Positions 12,976-24,166 of a stretch of DNA of 64,000 nt are shown piece by piece. Source of the DNA: Marthasterias glacialis (lineage: Eukaryota; Echinodermata; Asteroidea; Forcipulatida; Asteriidae). The first letter of the stretch is position 1, and the number at the start of each line of letters is the position of its first letter. The DNA is taken from assembly GCA_911728455.2 (NCBI GenBank), contig OU452225.1, positions 4,788,325 through 4,852,324 of the forward strand, read 5' to 3'. The notes under the pieces are model-generated. The model was not told the origin of the DNA, searched no databases, and saw only the letters and a program-made list of their open reading frames with translations. The translations under genes and the position numbers were made by a program.

Positions 12976-13310
12976 GCGTGTCGTGACTGAGCGGTTTAGT
13001 GCATCGGACTCAAGTTCTGGTGGTTAAGTCCTCAGGATGTGGGTTCGAATCCTGGTCAAGACACTTGTGTCCTGGAGCAAGACGCTTAACTATAATTGCT
13101 TCAAATAGGGGAAGAGGCAGTTATGCTTGTCTAGCAATGGATTCATTTACCCCTCCATGTTCTTAGCTGTGCTGTGAAGCGACTTACGTTTAAATCTCGC
13201 CATGTCTTGTTTCTGCGCATTGGGGCAGGTTTCTATCCCTTCAAAAAGTAGCCCACACCTCGAGTGGCCGTTGGGCCTTGTGATGGGCGAATTGCATAAA
13301 CAAAAATGTA
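12976..13310 (+). mobile_element. SINE family C (tRNA-Leu-like head)
   Basis: The A-box region GTGACTGAGCGGTTTAG and a perfect B-box GGTTCGAATCC are followed by GACACTTGTGTCCTGGAGCA. Related copies are at 17178-17572 (minus) and 23743-23945 (+). The 3' end is approximate. Confidence 0.7.
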
Positions 13311-13880
13311 ATAAGCATAAAAACAAAAGTGTGTTTGCACTTTGTGATGGTGTACCAAATCTCGAGTAGGGATAACATAATCGATTTTTTTTTCGAAAGA
13401 AAACTTCTCAAGTGACTCCAAAATTTAGACTAAATCGAATATTTTTCTCTTTAAAGAAATGTCATCAGGATGTATGTTTTGTAGACGGTGTAAAAAGAGC
13501 GGAAACCGTCCATCTGCTTATCTAAGTCTGTTTGTACATTTGAGTAAAATGAACGTGCTTTTTCCCGTCATGACTTTATTGGCCCGCAATCGAGAAGTCA
13601 TAACAGATTCCGTGCTAGATATTTAGAGCATAGAATGACCTTGGCTTGTAGTCGCGTGTTTCGTTGCTATCATGCGATAGTATTAAGAGCTGCCTCCAAG
13701 CGTCATGTCTTAATTAGAACCTATAGATATCTCAGGATATTTTGAAGGAGTGAAATGAAGAAGAAGAAAAAAAGAAAGAAATAAAAACACTGCCCAGCTT
13801 CGACGACGTGTTCTCCCGTTATGAAAGGCTCGTGAAAATGCCCTCGCGAATTCTGCCAGAGCTTGACATTGCCCTAGCAG

Positions 13881-13996
13881 GGGTGGAATTTTACAAAGCG
13901 CTGGACTACGGTAGTCTTGTCTCGAGTTAGGACGAGTAACTAGTCCTATCTTATAGGACTAGTCCTAAGTTAGGAATGGTTTTGTGAAATCCACCC
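13881..13996. mobile_element. MITE, GTGGATTTCACAAAG family, copy 1
   Basis: GGGTGGAATTTTACAAAGCG at the left and TTTGTGAAATCCACCC at the right are inverted. The interior is full of palindromic CTAGTCCTA units. Confidence 0.75.
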
Positions 13997-13998
13997 AA

Positions 13999-14134
13999 GG
14001 TGTGGATTTCACAAAGCGCTATAGGACTATAGTCTTATCTCGAGTTATAGGACGAGTAACTAGTCCTAACGTATAGGACTACACAGAAGTTAAGACTAGT
14101 CCTAAGTTAGGACTAGTTTTGTGAAATCCATCCC
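13999..14134. mobile_element. MITE, GTGGATTTCACAAAG family, copy 2
   Basis: This is a second copy two bases after the first, in the same orientation, with ends GGTGTGGATTTCACAAAG and TTTGTGAAATCCATCCC. Confidence 0.75.
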
Positions 14135-14333
14135 AGGACAGTTAACCCTGGGTCTCAGAATAAGGGGAGAGGATAAAGGCGCTATGGCACACGGTAACAT
14201 TACATTCAGCAAGACCACTAAGGGGCAAACAATCCCCCTGCAGTGGTGGACCGGTTAGCAGAGGGGGACGGGGCAGAGGGGCTTAAGCCGCTAAGAATTT
14301 GCCCTCCCCCATCTTGCCCCCACCCCACACACA

Positions 14334-14492
14334 CACTGCAAAAACGGGGGTGTTAAATTGAATCTCTCGGTATCTATATGTGACAACATCGACATGGTGT
14401 TAGTTATCCCCATTGCTTTATCGTTGGTAAAATTAACACCATGTCGGTGTTGTCACCGAGAGAATCAATTTAACACCCCAGTTTTTGCAGTG
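14334..14492. mobile_element. Palindromic MITE, CACTGCAAAAAC family, copy 1
   Basis: CACTGCAAAAAC and GTTTTTGCAGTG bound an almost self-complementary element. Arms share GGTGTTAAATTGAATCTCTC and ACACCGACATGGTGTTA-like stretches. A second copy lies at 18935-19103. CACTG ends occur in CACTA- and Chapaev-type transposons, but the duplication is not clear. Confidence 0.75.
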
Positions 14493-15526
14493 AGTGAGAT
14501 CGAAAAGGAAACAAACTGTAATGTGTTTGGTTTTCTTATAACCAAAACTTATTTTGTGCATTACCTTTAAACTAAGGCTGTTTGAAAAATGCATTAAGAA
14601 AATGTTTGGTTCATTACATCAACTAATATAATTACTAGTACCGGACGTATACAATTATGTAGGTCTACACTATGTCTTGCACTTCTTGCAAATAATTTCC
14701 CTTGATAACCCCCCCTCCACCCCCGCCAATTATTTCTTTGCCCCGCCTGCCCCCTTGATGTCTGGTGACGCCACCACACTCCTTCACCCCACCTTGTTAT
14801 TTTACCATTACATTCTGTTCGATGAACCAGCAGCATCTTTCTCTTAATGTTCTTAATTTCCAAAATGAAAAGAAATCCCAACGCACGTATTTCATTAATA
14901 AACATGCCCCCGCCCCCTCTGAAAAGCAACGCCCCTCTGTGTGCCCCCAACCCCCAGTACAAAGAATCCTGGCTGCGCCGCTGTACGTGATGGTCTTCAG
15001 TGGCGAACGTGAGGCAGATGCAGGCTCTACATCACCCCAGTGTGGTTTTGGGATAGTCTTGTCTTGAACAATAACTTCATTCTCAGACATCACGTGAGAT
15101 CCTCATTGACCTCTCGGGAGGAACAACTTTATTACTATTGACTATTGTGGATGCCCACAATCTCTCCGTCGGCACCCACTCATTATAACCCTCTCAGACA
15201 CACCGGAATAATTATATTGAACCATACAAACCAAACTCATGATTTCAGTACAAGATAAAAAAAAGCAAAAAAAAAAGCCACCCAACCACACAGGCCTAGA
15301 TCCGTGTTGAAAAGTGGGGGCGGTTGTAACTTTGAAATTTGCGTACATTTACCAATCTGAGATCAGTTTAGTATGAAATTACAAATTCCCTATAATTACT
15401 AACTTTATTTACTGTCAAGGACGGATTCAGGAATTTTGTAAAGGGGGACGGACACACAACATGCCAGAGGGCAGCACGACTGCAATACTAATAGCGTGAG
15501 AAAAGTGTTTGCCCACCCCCCTACAA

Positions 15527-15548
15527 ACACACACACACACACACACAC
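15527..15548. repeat. (CA)n microsatellite
   Basis: A simple CA run. Confidence 0.9.
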
Positions 15549-15704
15549 CAATTTCCCCAAGACGTCCATGCGTGCAGCTCTCGTCTCATCCTAACACACC
15601 GGAGAACAAAGTTAGCCAAGTTTTTATTGCAATTTGAATGTTTGCCTTCATCAAAATAAAATGTATAATTATCCAAGTCCCGAACGAGTAGTTCGAGTAA
15701 AATG

Positions 15705-16094
15705 TAACTAGCTATCAAAGTAAATGGCTTTTAATATAGCCTGCACAAAAAGCTTTTCAAAATATAGCTGCCTTTCGAAGACGTATCTAGCCGCAAAGTA
15801 ACTGGCTTCCAAAGTAACTGGCTTCCAAATTGACTGGCTTTCAAAGTGAGTGGCCTTCTTTAATATAACTGGCTTTCAAAGTAATGGCTTTCAAAATTAC
15901 TGGTCTCCTAAGTAACAGGCTTCTAAAGTGAATGGCTTTCAAAGTGACTGGCTTTTAAAGTATCTGGCTTTCACATTGTCTGGCTTTCTAACTTGTAACC
16001 TTACTCATGCTTTCAAAGTAACTGGCTATCAAGGTGACCGGCTGTCAAAGTAACTGGCTTTCAATGTGACTGGCTTTCAACGTGACTGGCTATA
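15705..16094. repeat. 16-bp minisatellite (CTGGCTTTCAAAGTRA)
   Basis: Roughly twenty imperfect units of CTGGCTTTCAAAGTAA/GTGA run through this stretch, with occasional gaps. Units diverge more at the edges. Confidence 0.85.
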
Positions 16095-16517
16095 GCAGAA
16101 AGAAGATAGGCCAATGACGAGGTAGTTTTATTGTCCGCCTCAATACAGTGTATATAGAATTTGGCTTCCATGATGGTTACACTAATCAATATGTATAATA
16201 ACAAGAGAATAATATTTATAAGCCAACATGGATTACAATGACTTAATTTACACATTGCAAAAAAAAGGAGTGTGGTTAAAACTGGAAATGTCTACATCGT
16301 TCCCTTTTTAATGTGACATACCAGGACTCAGATAACCCAGGCCAATGACAATTGAAGACTTAAATCCCTCACTATCCAACAATTATCTTTTAGGTCAATA
16401 TTGCGGTCGCTTGAAGGTATAGAGAACGGTTAACTATATTAGCTCTATGGGTAAACCACAGACCATTATGGGCCTAGATTATTGTGTTGGCACTCCTACC
16501 TCGCCCTGAAAAATCGG

Positions 16518-16790
16518 TATTCTCTAAATGTAAAAGAGAGAACATTTCACTCACTCACCCCGTGCGGTGGTCTTTTTGGCTCGTTTGAGGGTGAAACTCA
16601 CTGATCACCATTTGTTAAGTGAAATTGGAGCGAACTTTACCATGATTCACGTTGAAAATACCCGTCTTTCACTATAAAAAGTGTGTCCGTCGTTGTGGCT
16701 CTTTGCAAGAGTGGTATGGTGGACAAAAGGAGTGGTTTTTTTTTTGGTTTTTTTTTTTGGTTTTTTTACTCTTTGACATTAAACAGAGTA
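16518..16790. mobile_element. MITE, TACTCTCTAAATGTAAAAGA family, copy 1
   Basis: Degenerate ends TATTCTCTAAATGTAAAAGA and, in inverse, TACTCTGTTTAATGTCAAAGA. Internal GTGGCTCTTTGCAAGAGTGG matches the copies at 26596 and 45466. Confidence 0.7.
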
Positions 16791-17177
16791 TAGTGTCACT
16801 CACGTTCGTCAACTCAATATCATACCGGTTATCAACATCAACTGGTTTTCAATGCAAATCATTCAAAAGAGACTGTTGAAAAATCAGAACTTAATTTCAA
16901 GAAACGAAGTGTGGATACGGCCCCTTTATGCCATCGTTTGGAAACTAAAAGCGTCAATTTTAAGGAGTGATCATTGCGATTGCAGACGTTGGATAAAATC
17001 AATCTCAGAAATCAATCACAAGACAATAATGTCTTTATTGGGCTTGATTTCGTCTTTGTTCGCTGTACGTTTTGGAAAAGACAGGCAGAGTCAAACTTCA
17101 TCCCGTCCACATGATATAAAACACCTGTTGAATGTCATACATTCTGAACCGAAAAGCAAGGATGAAGCGTAATAATA

Positions 17178-17572
17178 CTGGAGTCTTATATAGCGCACAT
17201 ATCTACCAATAGTTAGGTGCTCAAGGCGCTTGTTAATGTTATTTTTTTAAGACAGGTTTTTGAAGTTTTTGAATTATGAGACCCATTTGCAGCACCTTAG
17301 AAAGGTTTGCAAGGTGCTGTGGCGCATTCAGCAGACACTGCCAAAAACACTGGGGCATCTCTTCTCTTAGCGATAAGTGTAACTGGGTTCTTTTACGTGC
17401 ATTACACAACACAGGGAACCTGCGACCCATCCGGAGGACGAAGCAATAAAGGTTTAGTGTCTTGCTTAAGGACACAAGTGTCAAGACCTGGGAACTCGAA
17501 CCCACACTCTGCTGATCAGAAACACCAGAGCTTGAGGCCGGTGCGCTTGACCGCTCGGCCACGACACGCAAC
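17178..17572 (-). mobile_element. SINE family C, long minus-strand copy
   Basis: Read on minus, GTGTCGTGGCCGAGCGGTCA and the B-box GGTTCGAGTTCC lead into CACTTGTGTCCTTAAGCAAG, then a body ending in TATATAGCGC/CAAGGCGC-type sequence. The head is tRNA-Leu-like. Confidence 0.75.
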
Positions 17573-18424
17573 AGTTTTCCCTAATACGCGAGAACCAATA
17601 TTATAATAACCAATATTATTATGGTTATTCTTTACAAGTTGCCTGTCATATATCATCGCAGTACCAATTGCCGATTCCATGTTCATCTCTTCCTTCTTCT
17701 GGCAGCATTCTGTCTCTCATTTGTCACTTCTTTCTACTTGATTGCTTCTGTTACTCCAGTATAGCTGTGGGTTTTGTGTTGCCTTGGAGAAAGACTCTGC
17801 TATTTGGTTGAATTTCTGATTCTGTAATAGTCTTTGAATAACCTTTGAATAACAAATACACTTTCGCAGATTTTGCAAGAAGGAATAATGTGTTCCCCTT
17901 ATCATTTACTTATAAAATGATACAAATAAATAATTTTCCCAGTGTAAAGTTACGATTTCGGGAAGGTCAATTCACAGGATTAGTTTACTTTTGGCTTTTT
18001 GACGTTTGCCCTGCTATCGAATTTAGCCCCAAATGCAAATCCTCAGAGATAGATCCGGAAGGCAATCTCCTAAAACCAAAGTCAAACATGCTTATCATCC
18101 TTTATGGTTTAGCTAAACATAAGCAGAATTCAAACTATGGTACGTGATCAACCACTATATCAATGCAGTAAACTCTTGACTATGTGAGTATGACGTCAAT
18201 GAAGCCAATGCTGTTTGTTTTGTTACCCCAGGAACTGGGTTTCCCGTTTGCGGTTTTGATGCAAGGCCGTTCTGCTTTGTCTATTGATTTTGTGTTAGTT
18301 TGATTTTCCTTGTGCAATTTTATATTTCTCAATCTGTCTATTTATTGCTATTATTACCCAGTCTTCTTATCTAAACTCTGTGTGGTTTTTGATTATAAAT
18401 TCCTGAAAATCATGGATGCTGTTA

Positions 18425-18780
18425 AGGTACAATACAGGATTGTTACCGGTAATCATACTGTTTTATTTATTTATTTATTTATTTTTTTAATTAGTATCAG
18501 TCTGAACGCTTACGGATTATGAAGTTCATACCATTGCCAATCTCCCATAGAAATATTTCCCTCTGAAAGCTCACTGATTCTAAAGTTCATACCAGTACCA
18601 ATTTTCCATAGAAATATTTCTGTCTGAAATTCTGTCAAGGTCGAGAAAATAGAATTTGAAGACCCCGATTTTAATTTCGGTTGTGGGCCCAATAATCGAA
18701 ATTGAGGACAATGTGAGCACGATTTTTCACTATTTTCTCCTGACTCGGACAACCGATTGAGCCCAAATTTTCACAGGGTT
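18425..18780. mobile_element. MITE, GGTACAATACAGGATTGG family, copy 1
   Basis: The left end AGGTACAATACAGGATTG is shared with copies at 35107 and (inverted) 50490. The body contains CATAGAAATATTTC and TTTTCTCCTGACTCGGACAA, also in the other copies. The right end runs into a TTTG microsatellite. Confidence 0.55.
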
Positions 18781-18912
18781 TGTTTGTTTGTTTGTTTGTT
18801 TGTTTGTTTGTTTGTTTGTTTGTTTGTTTGTTTGTTTGTTTGTTTGTTTGTTTGTTTGTTTGTTTGTTTGTTTGTTTGTTGGGTTGTTTGTTTGTTTGTT
18901 TTGTTTTGTTTT
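18779..18912. repeat. (TTTG)n microsatellite
   Basis: About 130 bp of near-perfect TTTG. Confidence 0.95.
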
Positions 18913-18934
18913 ATTTTTTTTCATGTAGTCTATG

Positions 18935-19103
18935 CACTGCAAAAACTGGGGTGTTAAATTGATTCTCTTGGTATCTATATGTGACAACACCGAGATGGTG
19001 TTAATTATCCCCATTGCTTTATCATTGGTAAAACTAACACCATGTCGGTGTTGTCATATGTAGATAACAAGAGAATCAAATTAGCACCGCAGTTTTTGCA
19101 GTG
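18935..19103. mobile_element. Palindromic MITE, CACTGCAAAAAC family, copy 2
   Basis: The ends are CACTGCAAAAACTGGGG and its inverse. Arms are complementary through TATCTATATGTGACAACACC, so the element can fold into a long hairpin. Confidence 0.78.
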
Positions 19104-19927
19104 TGCATAGAATCACACAGAGTAAGAACACTGCTGTATCAGGTTTACCAATCCTATATTTTACCTTTATATATAGTTGTTGTCCATGTTGTTGTGGATC
19201 TCATCTCCTTGATCTCATGACGAGACACGGATGAATGAGACTGAAGTAAAAGATAAGAGAGCGGCCACTAACACCAGACTAGACCTATACATATTATACA
19301 TTTGCCACCAGAAGATAATTCACCATCTTAATAACTGAGCGAATTGTGACGTATCAATTTATGCAAACCATACTGCTCCGTAGCCAAAAAGAAAATGTGA
19401 GCAAGATACCGATGATATGAAGTTTGTAATACAAATGAGCCAGTGTCTGGGTGCGAGACCACCGTTCAATTGACAGTTATCTGAATATGAGTAATGGCAA
19501 TAAAAAGAACGAAGCAAAACATAGTTCCGAAAAGTGATATGGCAAAATAATAAAACCAAAATCAAAACATAGAGACTATTCTTAGAGGTTGGTAAAACTG
19601 GTCCATGACATGCATTTCCTTGGATGGAACATAGCTTTCAATCTCAGTGTACTCAAGACGACAATCCAACCACATGTACAGTGGTTTTACACACCATATC
19701 GGCTTGTGCTCTGCGCTACCACTGTAGTCTCCGGATACATCCATGAGCTAATACACTGACCTAAATAGACCTACAAAATCTCCACTCCCCTTCCTCACCC
19801 CCCCCCCCCCCCCTCCCCCGCTGTCACCACCACCGTATCCGCCACAAAACCCCTCTACAACAACGCTGAACAAAAAATAAGATGATACACATCTGTCACG
19901 CAATTATTTAATAAGGGAGTCTGCGAT
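19104..19927. other. Intergenic DNA, nothing recognised
   Basis: Unique-looking AT-rich DNA with a C-rich run at about 19798-19818. No exon or repeat family was seen. Confidence 0.35.
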
Positions 19928-20045
19928 CAGCGGTCTAGCCAGAATTGTTTTCACTTTGGGGCAAAAGTGGGGCACGGGGCATTTCTTTTTAGTGGGGGGC
20001 CCAGGGGTCGTGTTTTTAATGAACTACATATAGGCCTATCTGGAT

Positions 20046-20089
<44 letters not shown>

Positions 20090-20154
20090 TTTTTTATTGG
20101 GCACTGGAAAAGTGTGGGGCACGTCCACCCCCAGCCCCCGTGGCTCTGCCGCTG
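19928..20154. mobile_element. hAT-like MITE
   Basis: The ends are CAGCGGTCTAGCCAGAA and, in inverse, CAGCGGCAGAGCCACGG. Flanks TCTGCGAT and CCTGCGAA match at six of eight bases. A TTTA microsatellite (20051-20093) sits inside. Confidence 0.55.
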
Positions 20155-20788
20155 CCTGCGAAACTAAAACAACTTTCTAAACCAAAATTTACTTTGCTCA
20201 ACCATGGAGGTAGAATTCTACCTCCGTGTTCTCAACGAAGGCTGTTTGGAGTGTCTGTATTTTATCGTACCTGGGATTAAAACGATTATGCGTTATGCAC
20301 ATGCCGTAAGAAACCACAAAATACAGAATGTGGTTTTGAGGTTGTCAACTGTGTCAAAACCTACCCGTGGAAAAGACCCATGCTTTGTTGAGCCATTAGC
20401 GTTACGCCAACCCACCGTAGTCTCTAGTCAGTCAGCAGGTACCACCAAGCATTTCCCGCCATGTGGTCAAGCGAAGGCTTCCTGAAAAGTTTAAGAAAGC
20501 TATGTATTGTGGATTTAGCTGCTCGTGCCCGAGGCTGAACTTAACATGCTAACTTTAGTTTTTCTTCATTGTAAGACTATCGATGACAGGCTTCAATAAC
20601 TGAAGCAAAAATATTGTATGGAGAGTGGTATAGTTGTGATCAGTGTAAAGATGGTGATGGACAAGTCGGTATGTTGTCAGGAATATTATTAAGGCAACTA
20701 ATTTACGCGTTCTCTACTAGATTGGCAAGGATAAATAGAAGCGATATTGTTTTCCGGCCACTACATAAGTTGTAATTGGTAATTCAAT

Positions 20789-20926
20789 CTATTCTAGATA
20801 GCTCAGTTGCTAGAGCGCCTGAAATGTTGATCTGGAGGTCACAGGTTCAAATCCCGTTCTAGTCATTTGTTTTTCTTTGTTCACCGAAAAACAAAAGTGA
20901 ATTAAATTTACCCAGTCAGTTTCCCG
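20789..20926 (+). mobile_element. SINE family A
   Basis: A-box TAGCTCAGTTGC, B-box GGTTCAAATCC, then TTTTTCTTTGTTCACC and a tail ATTTACCCAGTCAGTTTC shared with the copy at 54445. Confidence 0.72.
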
Positions 20927-23742
20927 GGAATTCGTGACTATCTTCAACCACTTCAACTTGCTTGTTACCCACATTCCAATCAAAACTTTTCACTCCAAGT
21001 CCTTTTTCCTGTGATGCTTTTACCTATGAAGTACCGAGTGTGTCACAAAAGCAGCTCCTTATTAGCTCTATATGCTTTTCAAACAATACTTTGTGTTGAA
21101 ATTACTTTATTCCTCATGTACGATGTCTGACTTGGCGCTTCATACTTTACGAATAGCAAGTCACGATGAAAATAGAAGCTTCCCCCCTCCGTTGCAGCGA
21201 GTTCCCCTTTGGGAATTACAGCATTAAAATAACAATCGCAAAGTCATAACTTCGCTGTATAAATTTGCTCAATAAACGCAAACATTCCAAACAATGAACG
21301 GTGGATGCCTTTTTTGTTGTGTTTGCCCGCGGATCTAGTTCGGTAGGTCGGGGCCCTTGTTGGGCACTGGGCAGGCTTTTGAAAGATTGGCTGGCTGTAC
21401 AAACACAGAAAGAGACCAAGTTATTGTGAGTCCTTCATCTTAAATAAATGTTCAACTTCTAGAGATATTTCGTCAGACTCTATGGTCAGACCATGATGGG
21501 GGGGGGGGGGAGGGGGAGATTGCCAGCAGTGGCGTACAAACCAGTGTTGCACCTTTGATATTTTTGAAATTGTTAATTTATGTTCTATTTCTACATCCAT
21601 GTTGTTTCATTAGTCATTCATTATTTTGCCCTGCCACAGCTCGTTCATTGTCGACATAAGCACAAACTGTTAACGTTGTTTTAACCCAAGAAAGCATAAA
21701 GGGGGGGGGGGGGGTAAACATGCACGGGACGCCTGCAGGGGGGTGGTGTGTGTGCGGGGAGGGGGATCTCAGTCATTCTTATTGTGGGTCCCTTGCACTT
21801 TCTCCGAAGCTTTACCAACTTCCCCTTCACCCCAACCTTGGCATTAACCTTCAAATTTGCTGGTTGACATGGTGCCGGGAAGTCGCTGCGTACCTTCCCC
21901 GTCACGCAAGCTGGCGCGGCCTGCGGAATTCTGCTGATAGATAGCTGGTCTTCGGTGACCCGCACTCTGCTTATCTGATCTGTTACTCCACTACGCCCCC
22001 CCCCCCCCTCCCACCTTCCTCTTTACCTCTTAATTTAAAGGAAGAGAAATTGGGTGATAAGGACATTGGTTCATTTGCCAAGTTGTCCGAAGGAAACTAT
22101 TATACTCCTATGAAATATATTACTTATACTTGTTCACATTCTAGGTGGCAATTGTGTGTTTTGGCGCTGCACGACTCACTGGTACCGCCCCCTTCACACT
22201 TCGGCATACCCGAACCGTATTTCAGCATGAATTCAACCAGTTCACAAGTTTTTACTTCATGTAATAGTAGTTGGAAACTTGTGTGCACTCATTGATCGAT
22301 ACATACATTTATGAAATACCATACTGCTGTTTGAAAAGTGAACGGTATATTACGGCACACCTGCAGTACATGACTGTCAATAAAGAGTATGTCCTCTTTT
22401 ATACATAGAAGTTCATTTTAACAGCAATTAAATCAATTTTAGGATAAGCACAAAAAAATAACTCTAGAGAATCTTAACCTCTGTTTACAAAACAAAAGGG
22501 ACATGGAACATTCCAGGTCTTTTCCTGCTAGATGATATATCATGGTCATGGTAAATTTCACACTTTGTATCATAATTTCCACATAAACTTAAGAGTTATA
22601 AAACTAACAGCTGAACAAGTTTTAAGATGTGCCCCACTTTCTTCATATCAAAAGTTCATAAAAATCGCACAGTGCAATCTCCGCTTGAAATGCAAGATTT
22701 TATTAGCTCTTCCATTGGGTTGTGTACAAATCGTGCCTGCAGGAAGTCCAGGCTCTGCGGCTCTTTTGTAAACATGAATTTATGTGGAAATTAGGATAGA
22801 AAGTATGACCAGGTGTAGAATCTCGCCTGCCAGAAAATGCCCATGGAATGTACAAAATCACTCTTTTTTTGTAAACACATCGTGTACGCAGAAGGAAATA
22901 CCACTTATGTGAGAGCACACCAATTCCCCTTGCAATTTTTAATTCTCAATTATAAAATTATCCAGAACATATCCCTTTTGCTTGGTTGCGTGCATTCGGT
23001 GTTTTGAATTGAAGTGAAATCATTTTTCGATGGTCTGTGATTCAACACTCTCTCATCTCCAAGTTCCTCATTAGTATACATTTCCCAAATCTGACAACCA
23101 TAAATCATGATTGGCAGATTAAAAAATTTATGAAACTACCTGTCGTTTTCTAATCTTGTGAAACCACGCCAGAACAACTGTCGTTTTAATTGGAAACGAC
23201 GCAATCATCGAATTAGCGCAATTCCCAGGAGGTTCGCAGCCGTGAAAACGGTCCCTTGGGTCCGCCGGAGTAGCCCCCACGCAGCTAGTAGAAGATCGCG
23301 GAAGATTGAGGGAAGATTCGAACCAATGGTTAGACCTTGAACTCTGTTTACTACCCTCTCCTGCATACCGTGACAAATTGTGGACGCCACGCGGGCTTGA
23401 TCACATCCGATACCATAACTTGCGCCTGGGAATACCCGTCAATGATGCTCATCAGCAAGCGTCAATTAGCCGGCAACACTTCGATAAGCTCTGACACTCC
23501 GTCACATTTTATTAATTACGTTAATCAACTGAATTAAAGTTATTTTGATTCTTATATCGAGGCATCGAAAGACACTTTCCAAAACCGACCGTAGTAAAAG
23601 CAGATACTCCGAGATGCTGTCGAGAGGGGTGGCTACATCTATCATGCTATGAGATAATGTCGAACGAAAGTTAAGATAAACACTGGGGGTATAAACAAGT
23701 TAACTCTACCAGAAATTGTCATGGTTTTATAGCACTCGTGGA
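20927..23742. other. Intergenic DNA with two GC-richer patches
   Basis: No gene is called. Patch 1 (21783-21965) has a minus frame open for over 60 codons with many C/G third bases and a GTACGC donor-like site, but no acceptor chain. Patch 2 (about 23150-23500) is open in several frames on both strands. A weak inverted repeat (TTTCCACATAAA) spans 22568-22797. Long G and C runs occur near 21500, 21700 and 21998. Confidence 0.3.
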
Positions 23743-23945
23743 GTGTGATGGCCGAGCGGTTTAGATCACAGCACTCAAGTTCTGAAGTTGTTGGCAGCAG
23801 AATGTCTCGGTTCGAATCCCGGTCGTTGCACTTGTGTCCTTGAGGGAGATACTTTACCATAACTGCTTTGTCCCTCGGGTGGGACATTAAGCCGTAGGTT
23901 CCATGTACTATGATTGGTATAGTGCACATATCATGTTGAAGATCT
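23743..23945 (+). mobile_element. SINE family C, 3'-truncated
   Basis: The head GTGATGGCCGAGCGGTTTAG, B-box GGTTCGAATCC, and CACTTGTGTCCTTGAGGGAG match the copies at 12976 and 17572. Confidence 0.72.
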
Positions 23946-23983
23946 TGATTCCAAATTACCATCGCCATCAAGTTTGATTGATG

Positions 23984-24166
23984 CAGAGGCGTAACCAGCG
24001 GGGGGGGGGGGCATGGGGCTTAAGCCCACTCAGAATCTTTGCCCCCTCCTCCCAAAACGAGATCGAAAAAATGCACAAATGAATGGTTTGATACCGGTAC
24101 ATTGAATAGCCCCCAAAATTATGCCTTTGCCCCGCTGGACCCCCCCCCCCTAAATGAAACACCACT
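23984..24166. mobile_element. hAT-like MITE
   Basis: The ends are CAGAGGCGTAACCAGCGGGG and, in inverse, CAGTGGTGTTTCATTTAGGG. Flanks GATTGATG and TATTCATG match at six of eight bases. Confidence 0.55.
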
